From: Chloroflexota bacterium
Lineage (GTDB): Bacteria > Chloroflexota > JAJPGV01
NCBI GenBank assembly: GCA_021325635.1
Contig: JAJPGV010000028.1
Coordinates: 1-39,644 of the forward strand
DNA length: 39,644 nt
Direction of reading: 5' to 3'
The translations under genes were made by a program, and so were the position numbers. The notes below the pieces were generated by a model. That model saw nothing but the letters and a program-made list of their open reading frames with translations, ran no database searches and was not told where the DNA came from. Of this stretch, positions 1 to 7,703 are shown one piece after another (positions within the stretch are counted from its first letter, which is position 1; each line of letters starts with the position of its first letter).

Positions 1-39
1 CCGGCCACCCTGGTGCTGATGCACATCGGCGGCCGGTGA
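1..39 (+). CDS. 3' end of an upstream gene (partial), probably part of the Tad locus
   Basis: An open frame from the first base ends at a TGA at 37-39 and encodes the tail PATLVLMHIGGR. It is too short to assign to a family. Position alone, directly upstream of a Flp pilin, suggests a Tad secretion-platform gene such as TadC, but this is inference. Confidence 0.4.
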   Translation, partial: PATLVLMHIGGR

Positions 40-96
40 GGGAGCTCGAAACATGGCAGGCAGTCTCGGGTGCCACAGGCAAGAAAGGAGGCAGGT

Positions 97-312
97 ATGT
101 GGCTGGCAGTGAGACATAGCGGCGGGAGGCTGGCGGGGGCCCTGGTCTGGGCCGGGCGGCGGCTGAACACGCACCAGCGGGCGGCGGTGATGATCGAGTA
201 CGCCATCATCGCGGCCCTGATCGCCATGGTGGCCATGGCCGCGGTCCAGGCGCTGGGCGGCGGCATCGTGGGCGTCTTCCAGGGCATCCTGGGCCATCTG
301 CCGCACGCGTAG
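97..312 (+). CDS. Flp/Fap-type pilin subunit
   Basis: A 71-residue protein with a basic leader (residues 1-31) followed by one hydrophobic helix containing VMIEYAIIAALIAMVAMA. This matches the Flp pilin pattern, in which a conserved Glu-Tyr pair sits just after the prepilin peptidase cleavage site. Glu would be at +5 if cleavage falls between the two alanines of QRAAVMIEY. The residue at -1 would then be Ala rather than the usual Gly, which is atypical. I chose ATG 97 over the GTG at 70 because AAAGGAGG (84-91) lies five bases upstream. The product is probably the major pilin of the Tad fibre, processed by the peptidase encoded at 6730-7161. Confidence 0.85.
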   Translation: MWLAVRHSGGRLAGALVWAGRRLNTHQRAAVMIEYAIIAALIAMVAMAAVQALGGGIVGVFQGILGHLPHA

Positions 313-320
313 GACAGACC

Positions 321-749
321 ATGCGTCCGCTGGAGGGGCGGTGGCTCGCCGCGCTTGGCGGCCGGCTGACCCGCGGCTCGGCCATGATCGAGAGCGCGCT
401 CAGCCTGCCCATCGTGCTGATGGTCACCATCGGCCTGGTGCAGTTCGCCGTCTACTACCACGCCCAGAACGTGTTCACCGGCGCGGTCCAGGACGGCGCA
501 CGCGTGGCGGCCTCGGCCGACGGCACGCTGCAGGACGGCGTCAATCACACCAACGAGCTGCTGCAGGCCGGCATCGGGCAGACGGCGACCAATGTCAACG
601 TGCAGGGGCTGGACGGCCAGGACGAGATCGCCATCCAGGCCACCGGGCACTTGCGGCTGCTCATCCCCTGGGTGGCCGACGCCACGCTGCCGCTGGATGC
701 GCGGGCGGTCATGAGCAAGGAGCACTTCCGTGTGGGGCCCGCACGTTAG
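321..749 (+). CDS. TadE-like minor pilin (pseudopilin)
   Basis: A 142-residue protein with a short basic N-terminus, then RGSAMIESALSLPIVLMV, the TadE signature in which a Gly/Ser-rich site and a Glu precede a single hydrophobic helix (about residues 19-45). The rest is a soluble pseudopilin-like domain rich in VRVAA-type repeats after the helix. It starts 9 nt after the Flp gene, and its 3' end overlaps the next gene by 20 nt, so it is translationally coupled. TadE proteins are minor subunits of Flp pili and are cleaved by the prepilin peptidase. Confidence 0.82.
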   Translation: MRPLEGRWLAALGGRLTRGSAMIESALSLPIVLMVTIGLVQFAVYYHAQNVFTGAVQDGARVAASADGTLQDGVNHTNELLQAGIGQTATNVNVQGLDGQDEIAIQATGHLRLLIPWVADATLPLDARAVMSKEHFRVGPAR

Positions 750-1194
750 CCGGCGCCGCATGGCAGGGCGGCTGGCGGCGGTCGAGCGCGGCTCGGTGCT
801 GATAGAGACGGTGATCGTCATCCCGATGCTGCTGACGCTGGTGTTCGGCATCGTCGGCGTGGGCCGGCTGACCCAGGCCGAGATGGCCGTATCCGGTGTG
901 GCCCGCGAGACGGCCCGCGCGGCCGCCCTGGCCAACAACCCCGACCAGGCCCGATCGTGGGGCTCGGATCGCGCGCAGCAGGTCGCCGCCGGCTACCAGC
1001 TCGAGCCGGGCCTGCTGCAGGTGACGCTGGACCCCGGCTCGATGGACCGCGGCAGCCAGGTCACAGCCCAGGCGCGCTACACCATCCGGCTGACGGACCT
1101 GCCTTTCCTGAACTGGACGCAGTTCGTGGTGCAGTCCACGCACTCCGAGCGGGTCGACCTTTACCGCAGCCGCTGGCCGGAGTCGCACTCGTGA
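730..1194 (+). CDS. TadE/TadF-like minor pilin
   Basis: A 154-residue protein with ERGSVLIETVIVIPMLLTLVFG (about residues 19-40), again the TadE-type processing site followed by a helix, and then an extracellular domain. I chose the GTG at 730 because AAGGAG at 717-722 is seven bases upstream. An internal ATG at 760 is an alternative. The start lies inside the end of the preceding tadE-like gene and the stop overlaps the next start as GTGA, so three pilin-like genes form one coupled unit. Confidence 0.8.
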   Translation: MWGPHVSRRRMAGRLAAVERGSVLIETVIVIPMLLTLVFGIVGVGRLTQAEMAVSGVARETARAAALANNPDQARSWGSDRAQQVAAGYQLEPGLLQVTLDPGSMDRGSQVTAQARYTIRLTDLPFLNWTQFVVQSTHSERVDLYRSRWPESHS

Positions 1195-1634
1195 GAGGCC
1201 TGATCTCCCGGCTTGAGCGTGGCTACGCCATGGTCTGGACGGCGGCCATGCTGCCCTTTCTCCTGATCGTGGTCGGTCTGACGGTCGACGGCGGTGTGAT
1301 GTTCGACGGCCAGCGGAACCTGCAGAACATCGCCGACGCGGCCGCGCGTGCTGGCGCGATGCAGATCGATCAGAACGTGTACAGGCAGACCAACGGCGCA
1401 ACCGTGGCGCTCGACCAGAACGCGGCCCGCGACGTCGCCGCGCAGTCCGTCGCCGGCGAGGGAAGCGACCTGAAGGGCACCATAACCGCCGACGGACAGC
1501 GGGTGACGGTCAAGGTCGAGCGCGACGTGCCCACCAGCTTCATGCAGATAGCTGGCATAAAGACGGTGCACCTGACGGCCATCGCACCGGCCGAAGTGCG
1601 CTTCGGAATTGAGCGAGGGAACAAGCAGCCATGA
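1191..1634 (+). CDS. TadG-like pilus assembly protein, N-terminal type
   Basis: A 147-residue protein starting at a GTG that overlaps the previous stop codon. The N-terminus ERGYAMVWTAAMLPFLLIVV is the TadG-type helix. It is followed by VDGGVMFDGQRNLQNIADAA, the segment typical of putative Flp pilus-assembly TadE/G-like proteins, in which the region after the helix resembles the start of a von Willebrand-like fold. The large C-terminal domain of full TadG is absent, so this is a short version. It overlaps the next gene by four bases. Confidence 0.75.
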   Translation: MRGLISRLERGYAMVWTAAMLPFLLIVVGLTVDGGVMFDGQRNLQNIADAAARAGAMQIDQNVYRQTNGATVALDQNAARDVAAQSVAGEGSDLKGTITADGQRVTVKVERDVPTSFMQIAGIKTVHLTAIAPAEVRFGIERGNKQP

Positions 1635-2287
1635 ACATCAACGCGTCTCCTGGCGGTAGTCCACGCTATCCACTAGTGGCGGCGCTGCTGGTGGGCGTCG
1701 TCGCTGCGCTGCTGGTCGGCGGCTGGTTCGCCAGTCAGCACTTTCGCGGGCAGGTCGGCACCGAGCCCGCGCGATCGGTGGCTGCGCCCTCACCACGTAC
1801 GACAGCACCCGCCGATGTGGCCGTGCCAGCAGCGGTGACCGCGGCGTCACCGGCGGCCGTGACTTCGGTCGCGGCGTCTCCGGCGCCGAGCTTCCGAGTG
1901 GCGTCCAGCCCGTTGGAAAGAGAGATAGAGCAGGCGTACCTGCACTACTGGGATGTCCGGGCGGCGGCCTATTTGAACCTCGACACTTCGCATCTAGCCG
2001 AAGTCATGGCAGGTGCTGAGCTGGAAAGGATGTCTCAGCAGATCAAGGACTTGCAGGCGAAGGGCCGGGCGGTAAAGGTCGATATCGACCACCGGTACCT
2101 TTTCGCGAGCGAGAGCCCGGACAAGGCCGTCATTTACGACGAATACCTGAATCGCAGCCTGTTCGTGGATGTTGCAACAAACCAGGTACTCCCCACCTCC
2201 AGCCCTGCCGTCACCGAGAAGATTTCGTACGAGCTCCAGAAGATTGATGGCTCGTGGAAAGTAATCGATGGGGCGCAACACACTTAG
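1631..2287 (+). CDS. Membrane-anchored protein with IMS/ARC6-like or NTF2-like domain
   Basis: A 218-residue protein. Residues about 14-36 form one transmembrane helix (LVAALLVGVVAALLVGGWF). A Pro/Ala/Ser/Thr-rich linker follows to about residue 95, then a folded domain beginning LEREIEQAYLHYWDVRAAAY and ending ISYELQKIDGSWKVIDG. The closing KIDGSWKVID motif is typical of NTF2-like and ARC6-IMS-like domains, but I did not verify the family. The start overlaps the previous stop (ATGA). Its position suggests an envelope accessory factor for the pilus. The function is not known. Confidence 0.55.
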   Translation: MNINASPGGSPRYPLVAALLVGVVAALLVGGWFASQHFRGQVGTEPARSVAAPSPRTTAPADVAVPAAVTAASPAAVTSVAASPAPSFRVASSPLEREIEQAYLHYWDVRAAAYLNLDTSHLAEVMAGAELERMSQQIKDLQAKGRAVKVDIDHRYLFASESPDKAVIYDEYLNRSLFVDVATNQVLPTSSPAVTEKISYELQKIDGSWKVIDGAQHT

Positions 2288-3341
2288 CGCGGTTTTCGCC
2301 AGCGGCTTCCTGACGGCAAGTCTGCTCCTGTGCTTGGGCTGTCCAGATGCGTACGCTGGATCCGACGAAGGACACGCCTCTTTGGATGGGGACAAGCCCA
2401 CCACGAGGTTTGAAGCTCGCGTCCAATCCAACTCAAACGGCGTTGACGTCCACATCACCGGCCGTCAAACCGTTCCCGCCGACGATCAGCCGAGCCGCGC
2501 ACCTGCGCCCGCGCCGCCGGCTAATCCTGCGCCTGCCCCAGCCGCGCCCGCAGCGGCTCCGCCAGATCAGCCGAGCCAGCCGGTCATTCACGCGTGGACG
2601 GATGAAGCAGGCATGCACCGCGTCGATCCCGATGGCACTCGGACCGACCTGAGCCCGCCGCTCATCGGTTTCGGATCACAGGTCTCCTGGCAGCAGGAGT
2701 CGCAGCAGCATTCGCAGCAGACGCCCTGGATCCTGACGGTCAACGACCAATTCCAGGGTGTCGTCTGGCTGCCAGACATGTCGCCGGGGCCGGTCATGAT
2801 GAACCAGCCGCAGCCGATCGACAACCAGATGCCGCAAGGTGACGGTGGCAGCCACGACCCACGAATGGTTGCGCTGGACGTGCTGGCACACATTCCCCTG
2901 CCGCCGGTCGTGGTGCGCATGAACCCCGATTTGGGCATGGTCGCGCTGCCGGGCTGGTTCTGGGTGGATGGCTACGACGGCCACGACGTCAGCCAGTCTC
3001 GAACGGTCACCTTTCCGCCGCCGGCGCCCGGACTGCCACCGACCAGCTTCACGGTCACCGTGCGGATCTGGCCGACGAAGTACGACTGGGACTTCGGCGA
3101 CGGCACCGCCATTGAGACCCACTCCCTGGGCAAGCGCTACCCGGACCAGTCGGACGTGCAGCACAAGTACGAATTCTCATCGCTGCCATTTCCCAATGGC
3201 TTCGCGGTCCGCTTGAGCATCGAGTTCGCCGCGGAATTCCGGGTCAACGGCGGTGGGCCGCAGCCCCTGCCGCCCATCCGCCACACCTGGGAGAACGACT
3301 TTCGGGTTCAGGAGCTGCAGCCGGTCCTGACGCAGCACTGA
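2268..3341 (+). CDS. Secreted protein with a PKD-like domain
   Basis: A 357-residue protein with a signal peptide (hydrophobic stretch about residues 8-25, likely cleavage after AYA near residue 30), then a Pro/Ala-rich linker (about 75-105). Its C-terminal domain contains YDWDFGDGT and an HKYEF strand, the hallmark of PKD folds (WDFGDG plus HxYxxxG-type strand). ATG 2268 lies inside the end of the preceding gene, with GGAAAG just upstream. PKD domains are usually extracellular interaction modules, so I infer a surface or pilus-associated protein. The exact role is unknown. Confidence 0.6.
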   Translation: MGRNTLSAVFASGFLTASLLLCLGCPDAYAGSDEGHASLDGDKPTTRFEARVQSNSNGVDVHITGRQTVPADDQPSRAPAPAPPANPAPAPAAPAAAPPDQPSQPVIHAWTDEAGMHRVDPDGTRTDLSPPLIGFGSQVSWQQESQQHSQQTPWILTVNDQFQGVVWLPDMSPGPVMMNQPQPIDNQMPQGDGGSHDPRMVALDVLAHIPLPPVVVRMNPDLGMVALPGWFWVDGYDGHDVSQSRTVTFPPPAPGLPPTSFTVTVRIWPTKYDWDFGDGTAIETHSLGKRYPDQSDVQHKYEFSSLPFPNGFAVRLSIEFAAEFRVNGGGPQPLPPIRHTWENDFRVQELQPVLTQH

Positions 3342-3361
3342 GCCTGATGGAGGAAAGCACC

Positions 3362-6300
3362 ATGCGCACAGAAGCACGCACCTCGAAATGGAAGGATCGG
3401 CTGCAGCTGGCCGGCCTTGTGGCCGTGCTGATCGGCACGGCTTGGGCGCTGCACGCCTGGGTCGGTTGGCCGCACCTGCCCGGCTCGCGCCCGAGCCTCG
3501 ACGCCATAGAAGTGGGCCTGCAAGGCACGAGCCTCTCGGCGGGTGCCTTCCTTTATATAGTGGGGCTCGCCGCGTGGGCGGCGTGGTTCTACCTCGCCGC
3601 CAGCCTGGCGCTCTACTCGATTGCGAGCCTGGCCGCCGCGCTGGCGCCGGGTAACCGCCATGTGGCGTCGCTGCGGGCGTGCCTGGCGCGGGTGACCCTC
3701 CCGGCAGTTCGCCGCCTGGTAGAGGGAGCATTTCTGGCCAGCATCATCCTGAACGCCGGCCTGCGTGCCGCCCCGGCGCTGGCTCAGTCGGCCGCCACGC
3801 CGGCGGCCGTGACCGTCTCGACCCAGAGTGTCGCGCAGGCTGTCCCGGATCAGCCGGTCGAGTCGAGCGACATCGAGTACACCGTCCAGAAGAACGACAC
3901 GCTGTGGGACATCGCCCGGCGCTTCTACGGCGATGGGGAGGAGTACCGGCAGCTGCTGTCGGCCAACCAGGGCCACCAGATGGCGGACGGCCAGAAGTTC
4001 ACCGAGGCCGGCGTGATCCGCGAGGGCTGGAAGCTCCGTATTCCGCTACCCAGCGCGGCGATCCAGGTTGATCAGGACCAGGTGCGCTACGTCGTCCAAC
4101 CAGATGACTGGCAGGGTCTGAGCGGCATCTCCGCCCGTCTGCTCGGCGACCCCAACCGCTGGGGCGAGATCTACCAGCTGAATAGGGGCAAAGCCCGCAT
4201 GCCGGACGGCCGCGTACTCCTTGGCCCCGACGTCATCTGGTCGGGGCTGCCGCTGACGCTGCCCATCAAGGCGCCGGCCGCGCCGCCGGTCGACGCCCCT
4301 CCAGCTCCGGTGCCACAGCTCGTGGTCGAGCCGCCGAGCCCTGCTGTTGAGGCGCCTTCGGTGGAAGCGCCGCCCGTGACTCCCGTGGTTTCGGAACCAT
4401 TGCAATCGGCGCCAGCCGAGCCGGCGACCGCTGCGCCGGGCCCTTCGACGGACATCCCGAAGGTGCTGGCCGAAGCCGCGGCGGCCGCAGCACTGGCTGG
4501 TGCGGGAACACTGCTTGTAAGGCGCCGGTTCCGGCGCAGTTTGCAGGAGCCGCCGCCATTGCCCGCCGAGGCTGACAGCGGCGATGGCGGCGAGGGCTTC
4601 GCCGAGGCCGAGCTGTCCAGAGCGTTCAGCCACCGGCTGCACAGCGGCGAAACCGACACCGCCGTGCTGGCCGCCCGGGCCCTGTCCCAGGTGCTGCGCG
4701 ACAAGGGTTTGGACGCAGTATCCATCGTGACCGCCAACCACGGACGGGCGAGTCTGGACCTGACGCTCGAAGCTTCGCTGCTGGACCAGGCCTCGCTGGC
4801 AAAGGCCGTGCCCGACATCCAGCGGCGTCTGGGCTGCAACGCGCGCTGCTCCGTCACGGCCGACCGGGACGTCCTGCTGCAGCTGACCGGCCTCAAACGG
4901 TCGAACCTGGCCGCGCTGGATCGCGGCGAATCAGACGGCCCGCCGCTGATCGGTCTGGGGCTGACGGCACAGCGCGGGACACTGTACGCCAGCTGGGACC
5001 AGCTCGGGCACGTCCTCATCGCCGGCCTGCCCGGCGGCGGAGCAGAGGTGGCGCTGACCGGTCTGGTGGCCGCGCTGGCTTGCCGCAAGCGGCCGGCCGA
5101 CCTTCAGCTGCTGACTATCGGCAGCCACCGTGTGCTACCTGCCGCCTTCGGCCAGTTGCCGCACCAGCGCTTTGGCCTGCTGGAGAGCAGCGACGAGCGC
5201 CTGGCCGAGGCACTCGACTGGCTGCGCGGCGAGCTGCACGAACGCCGGATCAGCGCGGGCCGGCTGGAGACGCCAAATCCTGCCCGGCCGGAGATCGCGC
5301 TGGTGCTGTCGGAGCTGCAGGAGTGTGCGGGTGCCGAGGGCCTGGTGGAGTCGATTCTGGCGGAGGGTGCGACGTACGGCCTGCGTGTGATCGCCGCTAC
5401 GCAGCGCTCCGAGGACATTCCCGAAGAGCTGCTGACGCAGTTCGACACCCGCGCAGCCTTGCAGATGCTGGATGAAGACCACAGCATCCGCCTGTTGGGC
5501 CAGCCTGACGCTGCCGAGCTGCGGGGCGGCGGCGACGCCCTGGTCCGGGTGAGCGGCCGGCGCGGACTGCGGCTGCGGCTGTTCCGCGTGGCGGATGACC
5601 ACCTGCAGGAGCTGACGGAGCTGATGCGTGCCGCCTATGAGCCGGCTGCCCCACCTCCATTGGCCGCCGAGCAAGCGAGCGCTGATGTTTCGCGTGAGCC
5701 CGAGACTGCTGCGGCGGAGCCACAAGCCGTCCTACGCGTTGAGATCACGCTTGACGAGCCGGTTGTGGACTGGCCCGAGCCGGATGTGGTGGTCCTTGGC
5801 GAGGCCCCAGCTGACATAGCGGACGCTGCTGAGGAGCAGGACGCGCAGGTCGAGGCCATCGAGCAGGTGCCGCTGCCGCTGTCGTTCGGCACGGATACGC
5901 AGCTGCGCGTCCGCTGTCTTGGCCCCATGCGCGTGCTGTTCGGCGAGCGCGAGGTGTTGCCCGGGCCGAAAGGCGCCAAGCCCTGGGAGCTGCTCGCCTA
6001 CCTGGCTACACGTCCCGGCTACACCGCCAGTACGGAAGAAGTGCTGGCCACGCTGTGGCCCAAACGCACGCCGCAAGAGGCGCTCAACCCGTTCTACATC
6101 GCGGCCTCGCGCTTACGGAATCGCCTGGCCAGCCAGGTGCCAGAGTTGGGTCAGGACGTGCTGCTGGTAGATCACAACGGAGGCTGCGCGCTCGATCCGC
6201 GCAAGGTCAGCACGGACCTGGCCGAGTTCCTGGAGCTGTGCCGCAAGGCGCCAACCTTGCCACCGTCCGAGGCGGTGGTCACCTACGCACGCGCACACGC

Positions 6301-6733
6301 GCTGTACGGCGGCAACCTGCTGTCGGGCTGCGAGTACGAGTGGATGTTCGACCGCTCCCAGACCGGCGTCTCGGAAGAGGAGCGCTATCGCGAGAACTTC
6401 TACGCCGTCACCAATGAGCTGGCCCGGTTGCAGCTGGACGCCGGCCATCCCGAGCTGGCCGTTCCGCTGTTGAAGGGCCTGCTCCGCGAAGAGCCAACGC
6501 TCGAGGACGTCGTTCGGAGCCTGTATCGCTGCCACGCGGCCATGGGTGATCGCATGGCGCTGCTGCGCGAGCACAAGCAGTTGCAGGAGGCCCTGCATCA
6601 GCTCTTCAGCGAAGACGGCAAGGAGCCAGATCCAGACCTGTGCCGGCCCGAGGACGAGACCATCGCGCTGTTCCACGCGCTGATCGAATCCATGGGTGGC
6701 GACAGGATTGTCGAGCAGCAGGCTATCGCGTGA
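3362..6733 (+). CDS. LysM / degenerate FtsK-like motor / BTAD regulator fusion
   Basis: A 1123-residue protein. I chose ATG 3362 because GGAGGAAA lies at 3349-3356. Two or three transmembrane helices lie in residues about 15-140. A LysM repeat starts at Y173 (YTVQKNDTLWDIARRFYG) and a second LysM-like repeat at Y243. A Pro-rich linker and another helix (about 375-385) follow. Residues about 430-730 align by eye with the FtsK/SpoIIIE core: GHVLIAGLPGGGAEV (549-563) replaces the Walker A motif, VLSEL (648-652) replaces Walker B, and RVIAATQR and the GRGD-like GGGDALV segments are kept. The C-terminus from residue 848 is an OmpR-like winged helix plus a BTAD helical domain. LysM-BTAD proteins are known from Actinomycetota and Chloroflexota. 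Its location implies a link between wall, pilus and transcription, but this is inference. Confidence 0.8.
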   Translation: MRTEARTSKWKDRLQLAGLVAVLIGTAWALHAWVGWPHLPGSRPSLDAIEVGLQGTSLSAGAFLYIVGLAAWAAWFYLAASLALYSIASLAAALAPGNRHVASLRACLARVTLPAVRRLVEGAFLASIILNAGLRAAPALAQSAATPAAVTVSTQSVAQAVPDQPVESSDIEYTVQKNDTLWDIARRFYGDGEEYRQLLSANQGHQMADGQKFTEAGVIREGWKLRIPLPSAAIQVDQDQVRYVVQPDDWQGLSGISARLLGDPNRWGEIYQLNRGKARMPDGRVLLGPDVIWSGLPLTLPIKAPAAPPVDAPPAPVPQLVVEPPSPAVEAPSVEAPPVTPVVSEPLQSAPAEPATAAPGPSTDIPKVLAEAAAAAALAGAGTLLVRRRFRRSLQEPPPLPAEADSGDGGEGFAEAELSRAFSHRLHSGETDTAVLAARALSQVLRDKGLDAVSIVTANHGRASLDLTLEASLLDQASLAKAVPDIQRRLGCNARCSVTADRDVLLQLTGLKRSNLAALDRGESDGPPLIGLGLTAQRGTLYASWDQLGHVLIAGLPGGGAEVALTGLVAALACRKRPADLQLLTIGSHRVLPAAFGQLPHQRFGLLESSDERLAEALDWLRGELHERRISAGRLETPNPARPEIALVLSELQECAGAEGLVESILAEGATYGLRVIAATQRSEDIPEELLTQFDTRAALQMLDEDHSIRLLGQPDAAELRGGGDALVRVSGRRGLRLRLFRVADDHLQELTELMRAAYEPAAPPPLAAEQASADVSREPETAAAEPQAVLRVEITLDEPVVDWPEPDVVVLGEAPADIADAAEEQDAQVEAIEQVPLPLSFGTDTQLRVRCLGPMRVLFGEREVLPGPKGAKPWELLAYLATRPGYTASTEEVLATLWPKRTPQEALNPFYIAASRLRNRLASQVPELGQDVLLVDHNGGCALDPRKVSTDLAEFLELCRKAPTLPPSEAVVTYARAHALYGGNLLSGCEYEWMFDRSQTGVSEEERYRENFYAVTNELARLQLDAGHPELAVPLLKGLLREEPTLEDVVRSLYRCHAAMGDRMALLREHKQLQEALHQLFSEDGKEPDPDLCRPEDETIALFHALIESMGGDRIVEQQAIA

Positions 6734-7161
6734 TCCCTGCCTGGCTGACACCCGCCGCGACCGGGCTTATCCTGCTGATCGGCACCGCCTACGACCTGCG
6801 CTGGCGCCGCGTGCCGGCCTGGCTGACCCTTGGTGGTATCGTGAGCGGCTTTGCCGCGGCCGGCTTGGCCGGGGGAGCTGGTCTGTTTGGCAGCCTTGCC
6901 GGGGCCGCGGTGGGCGGTCTCCTGTTCGCGCCGCTGGTCTTCCTCGGCGGAATGGGCGCGGGAGATGCTCTCCTGCTGGCGGCGGTAGGCGCCTGGACCG
7001 GCGCGATGTTCGTCCTGCAGGTTACGTCGTGGGGCGCACTCTTCGGCGCGGTTGCGGCAGTGGTGCTGTGGCGTCTGGGCCGGCGGGAGTTCCCGTACGT
7101 GCCGGCGATCAGCGCCGGCGCGATTGCCGCTGTCGTAGCGGGCCCGAGCCTGCTGCGCTGA
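6730..7161 (+). CDS. Prepilin peptidase (TadV/CpaA-like, A24 family)
   Basis: A 143-residue polytopic membrane protein starting at a GTG that overlaps the previous stop (GTGA). It has both catalytic aspartates of the A24 family: D22 in YDLRWRRVPAWLT and D79 in GMGAGDALLLAAVG, the latter a variant of the GGGDxK motif. It lacks the N-terminal methyltransferase domain of PilD-type enzymes, as expected for the Tad class. It should cleave the leaders of the Flp and TadE-like proteins encoded upstream. It closes the pilus operon. Confidence 0.85.
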   Translation: MIPAWLTPAATGLILLIGTAYDLRWRRVPAWLTLGGIVSGFAAAGLAGGAGLFGSLAGAAVGGLLFAPLVFLGGMGAGDALLLAAVGAWTGAMFVLQVTSWGALFGAVAAVVLWRLGRREFPYVPAISAGAIAAVVAGPSLLR

Positions 7162-7266
7162 ACACGCGGCTGCTTGAGGCCGGCTCGGCCGTCAGACCCT
7201 CGCTCTCGATCAGCTCGAAGCCCCATCACCGGCGCTGTGCGTGAAACGTCACCCACTGGGGAGCCC

Positions 7267-7282
7267 TAGACTCGAGAAGATG
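7267..7282 (+). promoter_or_regulatory. Leaderless promoter -10 of the MmcQ-like gene
   Basis: TAGACT at 7267-7272 is followed by seven bases and then ATG 7280. No Shine-Dalgarno sequence is present. This spacing places the transcript start at the start codon. Confidence 0.4.
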
Positions 7283-7624
7283 CAGGCGGACTTTGCCCTG
7301 AGGACCTGTCGGAGCTTGCCGGGGGCGACCGAGGGCTACCCCTTCGGACCTGGAGCGCTGGTGTTCAAGGTGGCTGGCAAGATGTTCGCGATCGCCCACG
7401 ATTCCCGCATAAGCCTGAAGTGCGATCCCGCGCTTGGCCTGGTCCTGCGCGAGACCTACCCCGCGGTAACGGCCGGCTACCACCTGGACAAGCGCCATTG
7501 GAACAGCATCGAGCTGGACGGGTCGGTGGACGACGACGAGTTGCGCGACTGGATTCAGGATTCCTATGACCTGGTGGTGGCGTCGCTCAGTCGCTCCCAA
7601 CGGGCGGCACTGACCTCCGCTTAG
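7280..7624 (+). CDS. MmcQ/YjbR family protein
   Basis: A 114-residue protein with CRSLPGATEGYPFG near the N-terminus, VFKVAGKMFAI and HWNSIELDGSVDDDELRDWI, all characteristic of the MmcQ/YjbR (CyaY-like fold) family. Proteins of this family have been called DNA-binding, but their cellular role is unclear. ATG 7280 is preferred over GTG 7241 because family members begin close to the LPGATE motif and because a -10 box lies seven bases upstream. It is the first gene downstream of the pilus operon and is probably transcribed separately. Confidence 0.75.
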   Translation: MQADFALRTCRSLPGATEGYPFGPGALVFKVAGKMFAIAHDSRISLKCDPALGLVLRETYPAVTAGYHLDKRHWNSIELDGSVDDDELRDWIQDSYDLVVASLSRSQRAALTSA

Positions 7625-7679
7625 CTCCGGAAGGCTCATGGACCGGCGCGCGTGCGCTGCGCCGGCCTGCCTCGTTTTC

Positions 7680-7691
7680 GTACATATGTTC
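7680..7691 (+). promoter_or_regulatory. LexA-like (SOS) box upstream of uvrD-like helicase
   Basis: GTACATATGTTC differs at one base from the Gram-positive/Terrabacteria LexA core GAACRNRYGTTC. It touches the putative -10 (TATCCT, 7692-7697), which lies six bases before GTG 7704, so a bound repressor would block a leaderless promoter. The site was identified by eye. Confidence 0.5.
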
Positions 7692-7703
7692 TATCCTGAG
7701 CCC

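Noticed and set aside
7638-7703. Upstream starts ATG 7638 and ATG 7686 for the helicase
   Set aside because: The region contains the SOS-like box and the -10 of the gene. The added residues do not resemble helicase N-termini.
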